A stretch of 64,000 nt of DNA from Theocolax elegans (taxonomy: Eukaryota > Arthropoda > Insecta > Hymenoptera > Cerocephalidae), in the NCBI GenBank assembly GCA_026168455.1, contig CM047430.1:72021044-72085043 (forward strand), in the 5' to 3' direction. Every line of letters begins with the position of its first letter. Positions within the stretch are counted from its first letter, which is position 1. A program made the position numbers and the translations under genes. The notes beneath the pieces are model-generated. The model made no database searches. It was not told the DNA's origin and saw only the letters and a list, made by a program, of their open reading frames with translations. Below, piece after piece: positions 1-14,533 of the stretch.

Positions 1-202
1 CTCTCTGATCAGCTATTTCTTGAACTTTTCTCTTTTTGTAAGTATTGTAAAAGTTAACCTCTCCTGCGTGCCAGTTGATCATCGAATATTCTAATACAGC
101 ACCAGCAACGAAAAATATTGGAAGAAATCGGTATTCTCCAAAATATTCTTCACCAGGCCAAGCCCTTATGAATTTTTTGATAGCTCGACTATAAAAAACC
201 AT
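1..202 (-). CDS. SMIM4: SMIM4/UPF0640-like small mitochondrial membrane protein, cut by the window edge
   Basis: Reading leftwards from an ATG at 202-200, 67 codons stay open to the window edge, so the 3' end is missing. The product begins MVFYSRAIKKF and has the family core: a WPG motif near residue 15, then YRFLPIFFVAG near 24-34, a single hydrophobic segment at about 24-41, and VNFYNTYKKRK near 49-59. Vertebrate SMIM4 and the insect UPF0640 proteins share the RFLPFFF...E..MI....G...FY..Y(R/K)RK pattern at similar spacing, and they are only about 70-95 residues long, so most of the protein is probably here. In vertebrates this protein (also called UQCC5) is an inner-membrane factor for respiratory complex III assembly; the role here is inferred from family membership. 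It lies in the same orientation as tonalli, about 5.9 kb downstream of it. The assignment rests on recognised residues, not on an alignment. Confidence 0.85.
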   Translation of the reverse strand, partial: MVFYSRAIKKFIRAWPGEEYFGEYRFLPIFFVAGAVLEYSMINWHAGEVNFYNTYKKRKVQEIADQR

Positions 203-3069
203 TGACAATTCGTATTGAAACTACGACATCGAGAATTTTCGCGAATGTATTTTTCGTAATGTGACGATGGTACGGTAGAGAGAGTACTGTTAAACTCATT
301 AATTCTTACCGGTAAATGGTAAAAGCGTGTATCGTACATCGGATTTAAAGAAATTCGATATACCGATATTTGGTTTGTACTTTACAATGCGATAGATTAC
401 ATTAGATGTAAAACCTTTTGTCACAAATTATGATAATTGGATAAAAATCGATCTTTTGTTTCTAATTCTTTCATTATCGTGACAAATTCGATTAAAAACG
501 ATTGAGTAGAAATTAAGTAATAAAAAATTGAAAAACTGTAAAAATGAACTTTTCGTACATTTTTTTAACGAATATAACTTTTTTTTAATTATACGAAGGT
601 AACTAAATTATAAGAATCTACTTTCAAAAACCCAAAAATTGTATCTAAAATATGTAACTAAAAATCTTCAAAAATTCGTACATGACGTCTAAATGATGTA
701 AAAGAAATTAATATTGCAGACCGAATATATATCGAAATAATGAATTCGAAAATAATAAATGACTTTGTAGGTAAGATTGGCTATGTACCCAATCGAGGTC
801 GGTGATTTCTTAAAAATCTTAATCAGATATAAAAATTATTGAAAAAAAGTCTTGAACGTTAATAAAAAAATAATAATGATGCTAATTCTTATATAATTCT
901 TACAAAGGAACAAATTATTAATGATAAATTTCAATATGATAATAAGTGTAACACTAATCGTATATAATAACTTTACCATTAAAAAATACATGTTGCAGCG
1001 TTGTATCTTTTTTGAAATTCCGAAAACATTTGTAAACTATAAAATTATGATTTCACATCTCCATCTGTTATTAACAAAAACAAATCGATAATCAATCAAT
1101 GTAAATAAATAATTTAACACAACGTCGGAGACACGCGCACGAACATATATGCATTATACGAGAACGTAGTAAAATGTAATTCGATAAAAAAGAAAAAAAA
1201 GTAAATATATTCGAACAATGTTAAAATGCATATATAGATTTACGATTCGTCGAGTCCTAAAATACTTTTTACCTTGACCTCTTTGAAATTCGTTCGATAA
1301 AATGACCTGTCCATTTACAAATAAAAAAAAACACTGTGATGATAATATATTCGGGATTATTGTTCGTTAATTATGAAGAACGTATACATTATATAAATTA
1401 CAGAAAATCGAGGCGTGTAAAAAAATATGTATGATTTGATTAAATATATGTACAATGATAAAAAAACACTGTAACATATTATAGTTTAAAGGAAATTGTA
1501 ATTGTTTGCGAAGCTCGTGTGATAAGAACCATTAAATTGGAATTAGATTTTAAAAATTTATTCACAGATTTACTGAACTTTTTCTAATAACTTATATAGT
1601 CAATTTATTCGCGTAATTTCATTATGATTTTGTTTGTTTGTCTGTAAGTACGTATACCTGAACAATCGGTAATAAACGGAATATATGCGGACTCAAACAA
1701 ATGTCTATATCATTATTTTTTCTTGTAAACATATTTGGACAAATTTGACTTCAAATGGAAATAATTTTTTTTTTCATTCTTCCTCGGTTGGTATATATAT
1801 ATACACACACTTTTTTTAACGAACAGTGCACTTTATCAATGATAATGTTTTGTAACAGTGTTTTCCATATGAAGATAATATGTGAATTTTGTCAAATTTT
1901 TTTATTAATAAATCAGCGAGATTTTTGTGCTACCACGAACCATTATCTTCTATATATATTATCGACACTCAAAATGGTCATTTGTATACAATCAATTGAT
2001 AATTATTTCGTAAAACTTACTCTATCACGCTACTCGATTTGCTTTCCACAGTAACTGTGATTTTTGTTTCAGATCTTAAACTAAAAAAGTTGAATCTATT
2101 TTTAAAATAACAATGCACTGGAATTTTTAAAATATATCTCTCTGTAATGCTCTTCTGTTTGCATTGAAGATCAAGTGTGAATTTATTTTTAATATTTTTA
2201 TTACTAAATGATGGAGATTTTTGTGCAGCCGTAATGTTAAATTACAGCTAATCATAATATACCGATGAAAAATGATTATTCATTTATATTAAATTGATTA
2301 ATCCAAATCAATCGCTCTGGCAGTTTCTGGCTGCATCAGTTGAGCTTTAGATATGAATTCTTTTCAGATTTTCAATTTCATATTTTAGCTACAATTTTCA
2401 AATTTTTAAACGTAATCACATCTTTGAACAAATATAAATACAAAGCGTAATATGATATGCAAATGATAAATTGTGTTTTCATTAGATCTATTAGTTCATA
2501 ATGTTCTCTAAATGATTTTTATATTAAAAAGTGATTTACTTTTTATATTATAGAAAAGGTTCATTAATTGGATACCGATGATCAGTAATTAAATGTAACA
2601 TCGATGTTATAAATAAAACGTAAGTAAAAAATAAGTGTAAGGGTACCAGTAAAAAAGATGTTAAAAAATCGATAAACTTATATAGCTGACACTTTTTTAA
2701 TATTATTTATGTAATTTTTCATATGTACAAATAATTAATATATTTACAATACTTTTGCTTAAACTAGATACACGTTACTAAAGTAACATCGTTTACGTTA
2801 TTAATTTTTTTTCCATTTTTATTTTTCTATCCGAGTCAATAAAAACTCGATCGGAGGCATGTTTGTTGCTATTAATTAATAAGTATATTTTGTATGGATT
2901 TTTCATCGTTTTATCTTATTATTTCTCATCTTCATCAACTTCATCGTATTCGTCATTCTTCATCTTCATCTTCATCTTCATCTTCTTCCTCGCATTTGTC
3001 AACGATACAACTACACGTACATTAGTTTCTTTATCTCTTTCCCTTTTTTTCACGGTGTCTTACAAACAT

Positions 3070-3100
<31 letters not shown>
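203..3100. other. AT-rich intergenic DNA
   Basis: No coding sequence, RNA gene or clear repeat is visible. The first 50-100 bases are likely the 5' leader and promoter of the SMIM4-like gene. The rest is uniformly AT-rich with short A/T homopolymers. The open frames here are low-complexity or lack codon structure. Confidence 0.5.
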
Positions 3101-3102
<2 letters not shown>

Positions 3103-4215
3103 AATATATGTGTGTATATATATATACATATAATTGCATATATACGACACAATTGTTACTTCCTTTTATCACGTAGAATTTTCATTTGTATGTACACACA
3201 ATTCTTTTAAAAAATTTGCATATATACGTAGTAGTGTCTAAGAATTCCTCCGTTTACGAGTGATAATTAAAAAGAAAAAAGAAAATAAAAGAAAAGAAAA
3301 AAATTAATTATGAAAAAGCCAGGTAGAAACGCGCCAGGACGAGTATCTATATTTATGTATACATGTATTTATATTATAATCGGTGTTAATAAGAGAGAAT
3401 ATGACGAAGAAATAAGAAAAACGTTATCCTTAAGACTTCCTGATTTACTCGTCGTTACGCGTTTCTTATTGACTTAGTATTACAATTTTTCTTTTTCCTT
3501 CAATTCTTTTTTTTTTTCTTCGTGTATTTTCGCCTGTTTTTTTCGGGGGATCGGTAGGGTGGTGGAGGATGGGGGGGGGGTGGAGGAGGAGGGAGAAAGA
3601 GAGCGAAACGATGAGGTTTAAACTTGGAGAGAACGTTCTTACTCTTTATACTTTTGCTGTTATGCCATCCGTATAATAGTGATCGGTTTATTCATAAATT
3701 AAGATAGTTTATTCACTGCTTCTCTTACTTCTTTTTTTGTATCTTTTTTTTTCTTTTTCATTTTGTTGTTCAATCCACCTGCAACACCTATATAGCTATA
3801 TAGCCTAAAGCAGGTTTACGTGTGTTACATTTCGCGTAGTGTAAATGTGTGTGTGTGTGGTGTGTAGACTGTGTGTAACAATGTTTACCTATTTTTCTTT
3901 CCTTTGTTGCTCGTGACATGTGGGTGTGTGTGTGTGTGTGTATACATAAGGATAATAACACTGTTCGAGTCAAATTTCACGATGACACAGTGGCAGTGTG
4001 TTTGTTCGCAGCGAGAGAATTTACAAACGTCCGCATCACACCACGCACGCACGCACACTCGTCATGCACAATATTATATATATATATGTATATATGTATA
4101 TACGCGGTGCGCGAGGCCGGCGAGTTCGGCGAGTCTCGAAAAATGCGTCCATTTTGTATATTTGGCTTACGTAATTCCATCGCCTCGCGCCGCAACCCCT
4201 TTTTTTCATCCTCTC

Positions 4216-4242
4216 ACTCTCTCTCTCTCTCTCTCTCTCTCT
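4216..4242. repeat. (CT)n microsatellite
   Basis: An uninterrupted CT dinucleotide run on the plus strand, GA on the tonalli strand. Confidence 0.95.
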
Positions 4243-5065
4243 ATTTTTTTATCTTCGCTAATGGATTAACCGGCGGCGAGCTTCCAAGGATCGTCCCTTT
4301 CTCTCTAACTCGTTTTCTCTTTTTCGACAGAGTCGATCCTTTTCCTTTTTCCACGCGAAATCGGGGGAGGAAAAACAACAAGGATATAACGAAACCGTGA
4401 GATAAGAAACTTTTGAAGCCTCGAAGCAACAATTAATTAATTATTTATTTAATCGACGACGCGCGCCATATACAATATTCGTTTGATATTTTTTTTGTCC
4501 TTCTTTGTTTTCATTATTCACAAGGTAATTTCGAATAGGGGAGGAACGGGGGGTATATACGTAGGACTACGCGCGGTAAAACGCCCAGCGTTTTCCAGGA
4601 GCACACGTCAAAATTAGCTTTTCTTTTTCTTTTTTTTTTTGCTCACTCTCATTAGCATATTTGTGAAAATGAATTTATATATCTTTTTCTCTCATAATCA
4701 TCGTAACGATATCGATTGCACGAACGAAAAGGATATTAATATACAAAATATATAGATATGTATATATATATATATATATTTAAATTTAAGCTTATATACA
4801 TACACACATATATATATATACGCGTACAGGTATAGAACGTTCGAATTCAAGTGACGAATCGGTCAATATCAACCGGGCGCGAAAATAGTGTCCAAAAGCT
4901 TCTGAATCTCACGCGAAGTAAAGTATACAAGTAAGTATATAAGTAAGTAACCGAGGAAATAAAGAAATAAATAGAGATATATAGAGACTCGTAGGATCCC
5001 TGAAAGCTCCCACCAATGCCGTACTTCGGACTATAAATACGGCACATGTACTGCATACCCTAGTT

Positions 5066-5104
5066 TCCTCCTCCTCCTCCTCCTCCTCCTCCTCCTCCTC
5101 CTCC
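5066..5104. repeat. (CCT)n microsatellite
   Basis: About thirteen CCT/TCC trinucleotide units. On the minus strand they would read as a polyglutamate-like GAG/GGA run, but no gene context supports translation. Confidence 0.95.
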
Positions 5105-5221
5105 ACCACCTCTTCTTCTCTCCGTCTTCTCCGATAGTATATATGACTTTGCATTTATAGAAGCAGTGACACTGACTACTATTGTTTCTCTAATATATGC
5201 TACGACGTGTCGCGAACGTCG

Positions 5222-5292
5222 GTTTCTTATACACGTTTTTTTATTTATTTATTTATTCATTTATTTATTTATTTAATTATTTATTTATTTAA
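5222..5292. repeat. (TTTA)n tetranucleotide tract
   Basis: A run of TTTA units with a few interruptions. On the minus strand it reads as overlapping AATAAA hexamers, so it could offer polyadenylation signals for tonalli. Confidence 0.85.
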
Positions 5293-5314
5293 CCATTTGT
5301 AGATTTTCACGTGT

Positions 5315-5318
<4 letters not shown>

Positions 5319-5355
<37 letters not shown>
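5319..5355. repeat. (TG)n microsatellite
   Basis: About eighteen TG units followed by a GC-rich tail. Confidence 0.95.
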
Positions 5356-5359
<4 letters not shown>

Positions 5360-5919
5360 GGTGTGTGAGTGATGCGCGTCGCTCTGTGTATGTGTGAGCG
5401 TGTCTTTACTTTTATTACTTTAAAACTTCATCCTCGTCGTCGCGATAGGAATTTTTCTTTTTTTCTTTCTTTCTCTTATTATCTTATGCAATTAGAGCTA
5501 ATGTCGTTTGTACCATTTATGGGGGTTCGGGGGGTGAGAGGGGGGTGTGGGGGGTGTGGGGGCAGAGGGTGTAGAGACGCGTTTGTCCCTCATTTTTCAT
5601 ATCTCCATCTTTCGTCATCTCGACGGAACGATGCAAGTGCGATGAAACTCGGATCGCAATTTGTCTCTCTTACGTTTGTAAATCGTTCGCGTCCCAACCG
5701 CGTCGTTCTTTGTTCACTTGTGTTGCGTTGTCTATCTTTGTTTTCGATCGTTTTGTCTATTTTCATTTCGTTCGTATCAGGCAGGCGCAGTCCGCCTCTC
5801 CGTCTCGCCACTTCGCGTTAGGAACATTTGGAAAATATTGAAGATTCAAGAGAGCTCGTCGAACGTAATTGTCTCGACGTTTTCCCCCAAAATATCGCTT
5901 GCGCCGGGCCGTTCAAATT

Positions 5920-6003
5920 ATTATATTAATATTATATAATATTATTATTATTAATTATTAATTATTAATTATCAATTATTAATTATTAATTATTAATTAT
6001 TAT
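5920..6003. repeat. (ATT)/(AATT)n tract
   Basis: A nearly pure A/T block built from ATTATT and TAATTATTAAT units. It lies about 130 bases past the tonalli stop codon, inside the presumed 3' UTR. Confidence 0.85.
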
Positions 6004-6133
6004 TCGCGTGTTCGAACGATGCCCTGGTTGCGTGTGCTCGGATTTCCCATCGATGTCGGAGAAGACTCCGTTCCGGTTCTATGTGTTCTTGATGTTGTAT
6101 CGGTGGTATTGTGTCACGGTTGCCTATTTCACT

Positions 6134-6271
6134 TTACTCGAAGAGGGCGAGGATGTCGTCGTTCGAAGGCGGGTTTCCGCTGCTCGCTCCGCTGCTGGGC
6201 GGTGTGTTCAAATCCGGCGGGTCCAAGTACGACAGCAACTCCATCGGGTCGACCACGTTGTCCGGAAGCAG
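6134..6271 (-). CDS. tna: tna exon i: C-terminal activation motif and stop
   Basis: 138 nt, 45 codons plus TAA (6136-6134). The acceptor is TTGTTACAG. It reads [20 protein letters not shown], then LNTPPSS and ends NDDILALFE. The vertebrate end is [23 protein letters not shown], so the conserved acidic/hydrophobic transactivation tail is intact. Confidence 0.97.
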   Translation of the reverse strand: MLPDNVVDPMELLSYLDPPDLNTPPSSGASSGNPPSNDDILALFE

Positions 6272-9232
6272 CTGTAACAACGTTAAGACAATTTTTGTTT
6301 ATTGTGTTTATTTCCCTTTTTCTTTTTTCATTTGTGTAAAATTACGCGAGTTTTTCGTAATGTACACAAGCGTATTACGAATTTCGCGTATACGCATGGA
6401 CGTTGTTTCGATCGTAAGTTACTTCGTTAAGTAGTTAGTTTCGAGGTGTTTGTGAGTGAACAAACAAAATATAGGGATTTTCGTTGTAAACGAAATTTTT
6501 GTGTATGGTGGATTTGAAGTTTTAAACGCTGGACTCTGACGAAATGGTCAAATTCTCAATATCAAAATTGTTAAAAAAACGATAAAGAATAGTAGAATAT
6601 CTTTTCGCATAAGAGTAACCATATATTCTTTTTAAGGCATACGTGACAAAAATTCTGCGTAGAATAAAATTATATATTATTTTTTTAGTGTGGTTTCTCG
6701 CAAATATCAATTTAAAAAAAATGAAATAATTAAAAAAAAAGATAATTACTAAAGAAGGCATAAATTATCAACTCAAACATCTTAATTAAACGATCGACGG
6801 AAAAATTTGGGTTTATTGTTAAAAAAAACGAGTCCGACACGTTCTCAATTCGCGGAAACCACGTCGTTAGCTAGACACTTATTATTTTATTGTTATCATT
6901 CTTCTTTTCATCCGATTGTTATAAATATTTATGAAGCGACACACGAAAAAGAAGCACAGCATAGACGTTTGCATTAATAATTTTTAATAGAAGATTTACA
7001 AAAAAAAGAAAATAATTAACGAAGTAAACGCGTCGAAGTTACGCGAAAAAAAAAAACCCCGGTAAATCGTTCGTGTTAACGCGCGTAATTTCAACCGTTA
7101 AATTATAAATCGCACTTAACGCAATCGCATAACGACCTGTAATGCACACACATCTCAAATTTCGGATATGGATACATCAATAAATTTACGAACCCGTTCC
7201 CTTTATCTCAAAATATTTATTTATTATATACATTTGAATAAAAAACAAATACAAAAGCGTTTCACCGGTCAGAAGTAACGTTCTCGTTCGTAACATTTCA
7301 GTTTTACGTTTTTCTAATATTGTTCACCGAACGTCCAAGAAATAAAAAAGATATTTAATTATTTGACTTTGACGTTGTTAAAATTGACGATGTATGTAAT
7401 ATACAGATTTATACGCTCGGACGTTATATAGATACAGACGTGCGCGCGCTTGTATGCAAGAATAACCTTATTAAATATTCATTAGACGCGCCGTGCAATT
7501 TTTAAAGTTAACAAATTACATTGCAAATGCCGAATCTCGTACGATCGTGATAACCGAACTAACAAAGACGTGTCGGACGATGTACGTTAATCAAAAGAAG
7601 AAAAGAAAGAGGCGAAGAAGCTTTATAAACAAAAACACGCATGCATATATCATCGGAGTTGAGTGATTATGTGCAACGTGTATATAAGAAGAACAATTAT
7701 TCAACGTAACCGAACAATATTTCTGTCGAAAAAAATTGAAAAACGATATTTACAACGAAATTACACACACGCACGCACCCTATAGTAGCAATTGAGATGT
7801 AAATACGGTACAAGTGTAAGGTTTTGTCCACTAATATACACACGAGGAAAAGAGACGCACCGCTGGTAATGAACGGCAAGAAAAAAAATAGAGAAAATAA
7901 AGACAAGGTAGATGGAAAAAGAAAGTTAAGATGTGTAAAACTTACGTTGAGGGCCTCTTGACCGGGATCGGTATCGATGACGGCCGCCGGGTCAAAGTTC
8001 AAATCGGAAGCGATGATGTCGGAGGTGTCCGTGACTCCGGGTACGGCACTTCCCGTCGAGGTGTTCAGATTATTCCCACTGGTGTCTTGCGATACCGAGG
8101 GGGCGACACTCGGTGGTCCGCTATTTCCGCCACCGCCCGGCGTGTGTGGTGTGTGCGGCGTGTGGGGCATCTGCAAACACGATCACGACGTTTTTAGATG
8201 GTCTCTCCACTCTCTTTCTCTCTCTCTCTCTCTCTCTACCCACTACGATTCATCTCTCAGCCTATTATTATTACAATTTCGTGTGTTCTCGTTTCGCAAT
8301 GTCTCTTTACGATTCGATCGATCGTCTTCGTTTAGTTAATTGTATAAATAGTTCGAGAGTTACGCACATGTTATAACAAACTTTCCCGAATGTAAATGTA
8401 TTCTAGATTTTGCATACTGCGTTATTATAAATATCGTTAATCGGATCGTACGATCTTTTCGTTTAAATAAATCCTTCATTACGTATGCCAAAGACGATAG
8501 ATTACCTCTTTTTCATTTATTTCTTACATTGTATAATTGTAACAGGTTATTTATTCTATCAATTATATGTTTATCTATGTGCTCGAATTATTAACAATTA
8601 TTAAAATTATCCGCTGGTTGCGACAGAATTACACTTTTTAGTTCTACTTCGCAAATCTCGTCGTGTCGGCGAGAGAGGAAAAAAGATTGTCAGAAGATAA
8701 TAAAAAAACTACGTTGCGAAATGATCATCAAATAATAATTAAGCTATACAACGATTACACGTGATAGTTAAATATATATTTGATTTTTTGTAAATACAAT
8801 AGACCGAAGTAATTAAATTTTTTTTTTGGGAATTTTCAATGTATGCACGTAAAAGAATAAGTGTTATTATGATACGTCGTAATAAAAATAATGAAAACGT
8901 TAGAAATTGAGAAGAAACGGGAAAGATAATCCATTGATGTAACGCGTGCGCTACGGATAAAGAGAATTAGTTGTAATATAAAAGGGTAAATTACCTGGTC
9001 GGCCAAGGACTTGTCGATGGCATTGAGATGATCCAAAGAATTGACGTGGTCGTTGAGATGCGAAAGTGGTCCCGTGCCCGAGAAGTCAGGTTGTCCAGGA
9101 TTACCGGTCATGGACATGTCACCAGGATTACCAAGACCCGGGTTGACGTTGCTCGCTTGCGAAACCGAGGTCGAGGACGGTGTACCTGGATTCCTGTGAC
9201 TCGTTGGTCCTTGCGCTCCGTAACCCGTTTGC

Positions 9233-9264
<32 letters not shown>

Positions 9265-9268
9265 TTGT

Positions 9269-9315
<47 letters not shown>

Positions 9316-12300
9316 CGTCGTCGAGGTATTCATCATCGATCCGCTGACGATGCTGTTCATGTCGGGTGGCATGTACGGGCTCATCGCTTGATTCGCGTCC
9401 ATCCAACTGTTCATCGTTGGCATGTTCATGCTACCCGGTGACATGGCCTTGGTCATACGTTTGCACTCGGCCTCGTCCTCCGATTTCTTCGGTTTCCAGT
9501 TGGCTGACGAATCTATCGTCACTTCGTCCACGTCAGGTGAATTCGTGTTGTTCAATATTCCCCACATGTATTGGTCCACTTCGAGACCTTCCAGTTGCGC
9601 TGGCTTACTGTGACCGGCGAACCAGCATTGAAAACGAAAACAAAAAAAGAAAACGAAACATTTCATTTTCTCGTACTCCATTTCGCAAAACTCATCGTTC
9701 GCTCAATTATACGATTTGATATTCAACTCACGTGCACACTGGACACCTCCAATTTCCTCGCTCGCAGTTGAGCTGTAAATACGACTCGAGATCGAAGCAC
9801 TGTATGTGCTTGCAATCTTGGCCTCGCGCCGGTAGCGTGATTCGTTTGAACGTAATGGGACATTTCAGCGACACCTGGGGAAAAACGTATAATGTGACAG
9901 TTTATACACACCCGGTGAAACGAGGAATCGAGGAAAATAAAAGAAAAATGAAATTCCTTATTGGTTTTGAATAAGAAGAACAAGGAAGATAAAGAGGAGA
10001 AAATGTTTACCTTTATCGATGTCTGCTCGACGACATCCTTTTCCGTTGGGATCCCGTTGCTGGATAGGGTATTGTTGAAATTTCTCTTTATCTTCGTTAC
10101 GCCATGCTCCGCTGTGAGAAGCCGCTTGCGCAACAGCCCCTGCAATACGCTCTGTACGCTAGGCCGATGGACCAATTGCAGGACGAATAGGTGCGACTGA
10201 AATACAAACACAATACACACATATAGACATATTTCATTAATTGCTTTTTTTATTTTCATTTTTTTCTTTTCGTTTACATTCGTCTTCCTTATTTCTCCAT
10301 TGACATTACGTTATACTAATCGATAAAGACGCAAATACGTTTCTTTTTTTTTTAATGAAAATCAATTGTTTATACACCATTGTGCGTTAACAAAATTTAT
10401 AAATTTTATTACGCAATCCGAGCTAGTGGTATAAACTATTACGATTTCAAAAGTCATTTTTTTCGAGCTCTTTATTGTTTATTCTTTTTCTTTTCTCTCT
10501 TTGATGGATTTGTAACTTTCGAAATTACATAATTGCGAATCAGGAATTCCGCATAGAATTGCCCATGGGGTTATGTGTTCTCTGTGTGCGTATGTAACAG
10601 GACACCGCGTTCAATACTGTGTCCCGATACAGTTTCGTTTTTTTTTAATAATTTTTGGTACTGAATATATATGTATTTTTATTAAAATTTTGATTTTTAA
10701 GATTGATCTACGTGAAGCACGTGTATAATTAAGACACAGTGTATAGTCTATTTGGTATTTTATATATATTATAGAGAAATTTCTTGTTTATAGAAATGAT
10801 TTTCGAAGAATATGTTTTTATAGTTTATTGCCAAACTATAGCGTTTATTCGATTTAAAATAAATTAAAGGTTAGTGGAACTATATATCGATCATTTAATT
10901 TAACTAAAATTATATTCATAGCGTTCCGAATATATGTATATAAATGTATGATAATATTTGCAGATAAGTCAGAAAAATATTTGAGTGTCATAACTGACAG
11001 TTCTTTCAAGTGGATTGAATACAATAACTATATATGTATACCTATACTATTTAATTTTAAAATATTTACTCAAAAGTTTTAATTGCAAATGTATTATATG
11101 TATGTTATTTACGGGATTATTGCCGAATAGACTAATTAAAAATGAGTAAGGTGAGTAAGGAAAGTCTTATATGATCTCCTGTTTGAGAGGATGTCAAACT
11201 CGTTATGTTACCATATCCGAGCAATTTAACCATTGAAAAGTAATATTTTTACAATAATTATTGTTTAATAGTAAAATTTTAGGGATATCACAAGAACATT
11301 GCTCTACATTGAGTTCTAATTTATAAGTATTTGAAGAGTCTGAAGGCACGATTGATACATTAAATAACCAGATTATTTATTTTAACAAATTTTTTTCGAT
11401 CTGCAAGTGCATAGATAAACATTTTAAAACAATATACTATTTTTAATTAAATGTTGTATTATTATTCATTCGAGCTTAGCAGAGAAGGAAACATTTCTCG
11501 TAATTTTTCTTAAGGATATGATGTAAAAAATTAGTAATATAGCTAATAATTTTTTATTAAGCATATAAATGTATACACTTATTTCTATTAAAAATCAACT
11601 ATATCTGTAAAGTTTTTCCATTTGCTCCGTACTAATCATCGAGAAATTTTTTTCAATAATTTAAAAAATTTTTTTAGGTACATAGTAATACATTTCGATT
11701 TCAATATATGCTCAATCGTCACCGATGAAAGTGATTATTTATAATGTATTAATTAAAAACAGATTATTTCGATAAATTCTTTCTGCAAGCTTCTTCTCCA
11801 CAGGTAGATCCTTGTAATTTGATAATCGCGTCGCGTCAAATTTTAATGCGAAACATTAATTATTTAGTAAAAATAATACTTCGGTCACCCGGTATCAATG
11901 ACTTGGATGGTGACACAACGAATTAAACGTTATATATTCTTAAACACGTATTTGTATTCTATCGTAGAAATAAAAAAAATTGCATGAAACTTTGTTTTAT
12001 TTTTATTCTATATATAAGAATCTCAAAATTCTCAATTTACTATAGCAAGACTCAAGTCAATGTTGTATCACTATCAAGAATTTAGAGGTATATAAGAACA
12101 ACTATAGTGAGACTAGAAATAATCAGTTAAAATTACGTAAGATTAAGAAATCTATAAGTTTACGAAAGCGATATTTATAATACAACAAATTATTTCAACA
12201 TTTAACCGAAGGTAGTTAATTAAAATCGGGAGAAGTTACTTTTTCTTTTAAATTCCAATGTGAATCAATACGTCTGAATTGTTACACGGTTGAATATAAA

Positions 12301-14498
12301 TATAATATTGTTAAAAACCCTTTATACAGTTATGTAAATGGAAGAAAGGAAGATGTAAGTGCATACCGGTATGTATAAGGCTGTTCACTTGATTAACACC
12401 GCGTTATGAGTAAATAAACAAAGAAAATCTTTATCATCGTCCACGTAGATTATCAAATCGACTGTACGAAAATGTGATGCGCGAAGAAAAGGTATATAGT
12501 ATATAGAGATATACATCGATCGCGTAAGGACGAAACCGCGAGAGTAAAAAAGTACGTCCGTACACGATCGTTCGTGGGATAAATAATAAATCAATGAGTA
12601 GGTACGAAAAAAGAAAAAAAGATATAGAAAAGCGTAGGTGTAGGTGTAGAAGGTATATATATAGATATATATATAGATATACTCACACAGCAGCAGGCCG
12701 ATACGGTGATCTGGATAGTGTTGCGTCCAGCTTGGCATATGTCCTTGAGGTACAACGGCTTGTGAGACGACTTGTTCTCCCCTCGGTCGATGACGAGGGG
12801 CGTCGCGTTCACCGAGATCTGCACGCTTTGGGGCCAATTCGTGTTCATTTGCCTGTCCTCGTGATGGAAGCATTTCAGTTGCAGCTCGAGATCCGGTCGC
12901 CACATTAGCGTCTGATGTACCGTCGGCTTCAGTTGGAATGCGTGGTTGCTCACAGCCAAATTGTGCTCCAGCCGGAACGGCGGAAGGATTATTCCGTCTC
13001 TCACGGGGAATGTTAGTCTCAATTCTTCCTCTTCTGGAACGAATCATTTTTTTAGTCGTCTCTCTCTCTACTTTACTTTTTTAATCTTTAATACGTTACG
13101 CTGATTTTTCGACGATCTAGTTTTAATTTATCGATATTTTAATTTTATTTAAAACATAGGGAAATCGCCTAGATATTTTTAAAACTTAACACTTTCCTTT
13201 TCATTATTCCTATTCTTTTTTTGTTACATTATTTTATTTACTATGAAAGTGGACCTATATACATTCAATCTCACGTGATTAACTAACGTAGATATATTTT
13301 AGTACACTCGAAGATTCTTCTTTGTGACTGACTTTTATCGCATCACAATAAATATTTAAATAATTTAAATAGTACTTTTCACTTTTGAAACAGAAACTTG
13401 ACACGTAGCAGTAAAAAAAATCAAAATTAAGTATGAAATAGCTAAAAATTTCGAATTTTAATTGGTATAAATATTGTTTCGTGCCTGCATGTAAAAATAC
13501 AACAATATCTGATATTCTGATGATTGTTTCTGCAGTTCCCCTAAATGGCTCAAAAAGAAAACGTCTTGGTGAAAGATCATTTTGATCCAAGAATTCATAT
13601 ATAAAATTTAATTAAATTAAAGTTTCAACATTATTTAAGTTATCTCATCAAGTTTCTATATACTAAAAATAAATTTATTAAAACTTGTCATACGGAAGTA
13701 TTCTTATCCCAATAGTTCTATGACCGTCACAATATTTTATGAAACAAACCGTTTGATTTGTTCAGATATAATATCTGCGTTACCTAACCACGTGACATCG
13801 ATCTAAATAAGGTTTTGATTTAAAGGGAATATAAATATATAATAAATAAGTAATTAAGGTTATACATTATACTTCTTAAGTTATTCGAAAATCTTTAAAT
13901 TTATAATTACAAAATATATTTATCGATGTTTTCTTTTTCTCTCTTTTAGAAGTCTTAGAATTCATATTATTGTTAGAACTTTTTTATAATAATTTTTAAC
14001 TACCAAGCACTGCTTCTCTATTTTATACTTCCATGGAGAACATTTTACTCTTTACATTAAAAAATCGTTTGGAAAATAATATCGATAAACTTTTCATTCA
14101 ATGGGAGTTGAATTGAATATTCTTAAATTAAATTGTGGTCAAGATTCAAATTTCACGAATAAAAGTTTTATTTTCGATTGCCGATCACAACGTTATTACA
14201 CGAGCCGGTGAAACATCAGCAATAATAAATAATAAATAATTTAACAATTACGAATTTAAATTCAGTGGAATAATGTGAGTAGCGTGTACGAAAAAGTACT
14301 ACTCTTTTTCTCCCAAAGAAAACTAAAATGTACAATGCTCGATTTCGCAACGCGATAAAACCTCGAATCTTGGTTGGAATTGCTTATATTACGATTGCCA
14401 ATGTTTCGGATTTGTTCACTACTCATTTTCCAAGGCTGACGATTGCGACACTATTGCGGTATTAGTGTAACGCGTTGGTGCAACGAAACTCTGAATTG

Positions 14499-14533
<35 letters not shown>

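Larger units (their letters stand above)
3101..6133 (-). other. tonalli downstream region, probably containing its 3' UTR
   Basis: This low-complexity stretch lies directly 3' of the tonalli stop codon. It holds CT, CCT, TTTA, TG and ATT simple repeats and a G-rich patch at 5520-5575. On the minus strand the TTTA block supplies several AATAAA hexamers, so a polyadenylation site could lie there or further left; the true transcript end cannot be read from the sequence. No coding frame other than low-complexity ones is present. Confidence 0.4.

Noticed and set aside
2863..3210. 115-codon plus-strand frame rich in Ser and Phe
   Set aside because: Composed of CTTCAT and TATA/CACA simple repeats; no start context or conserved motif.
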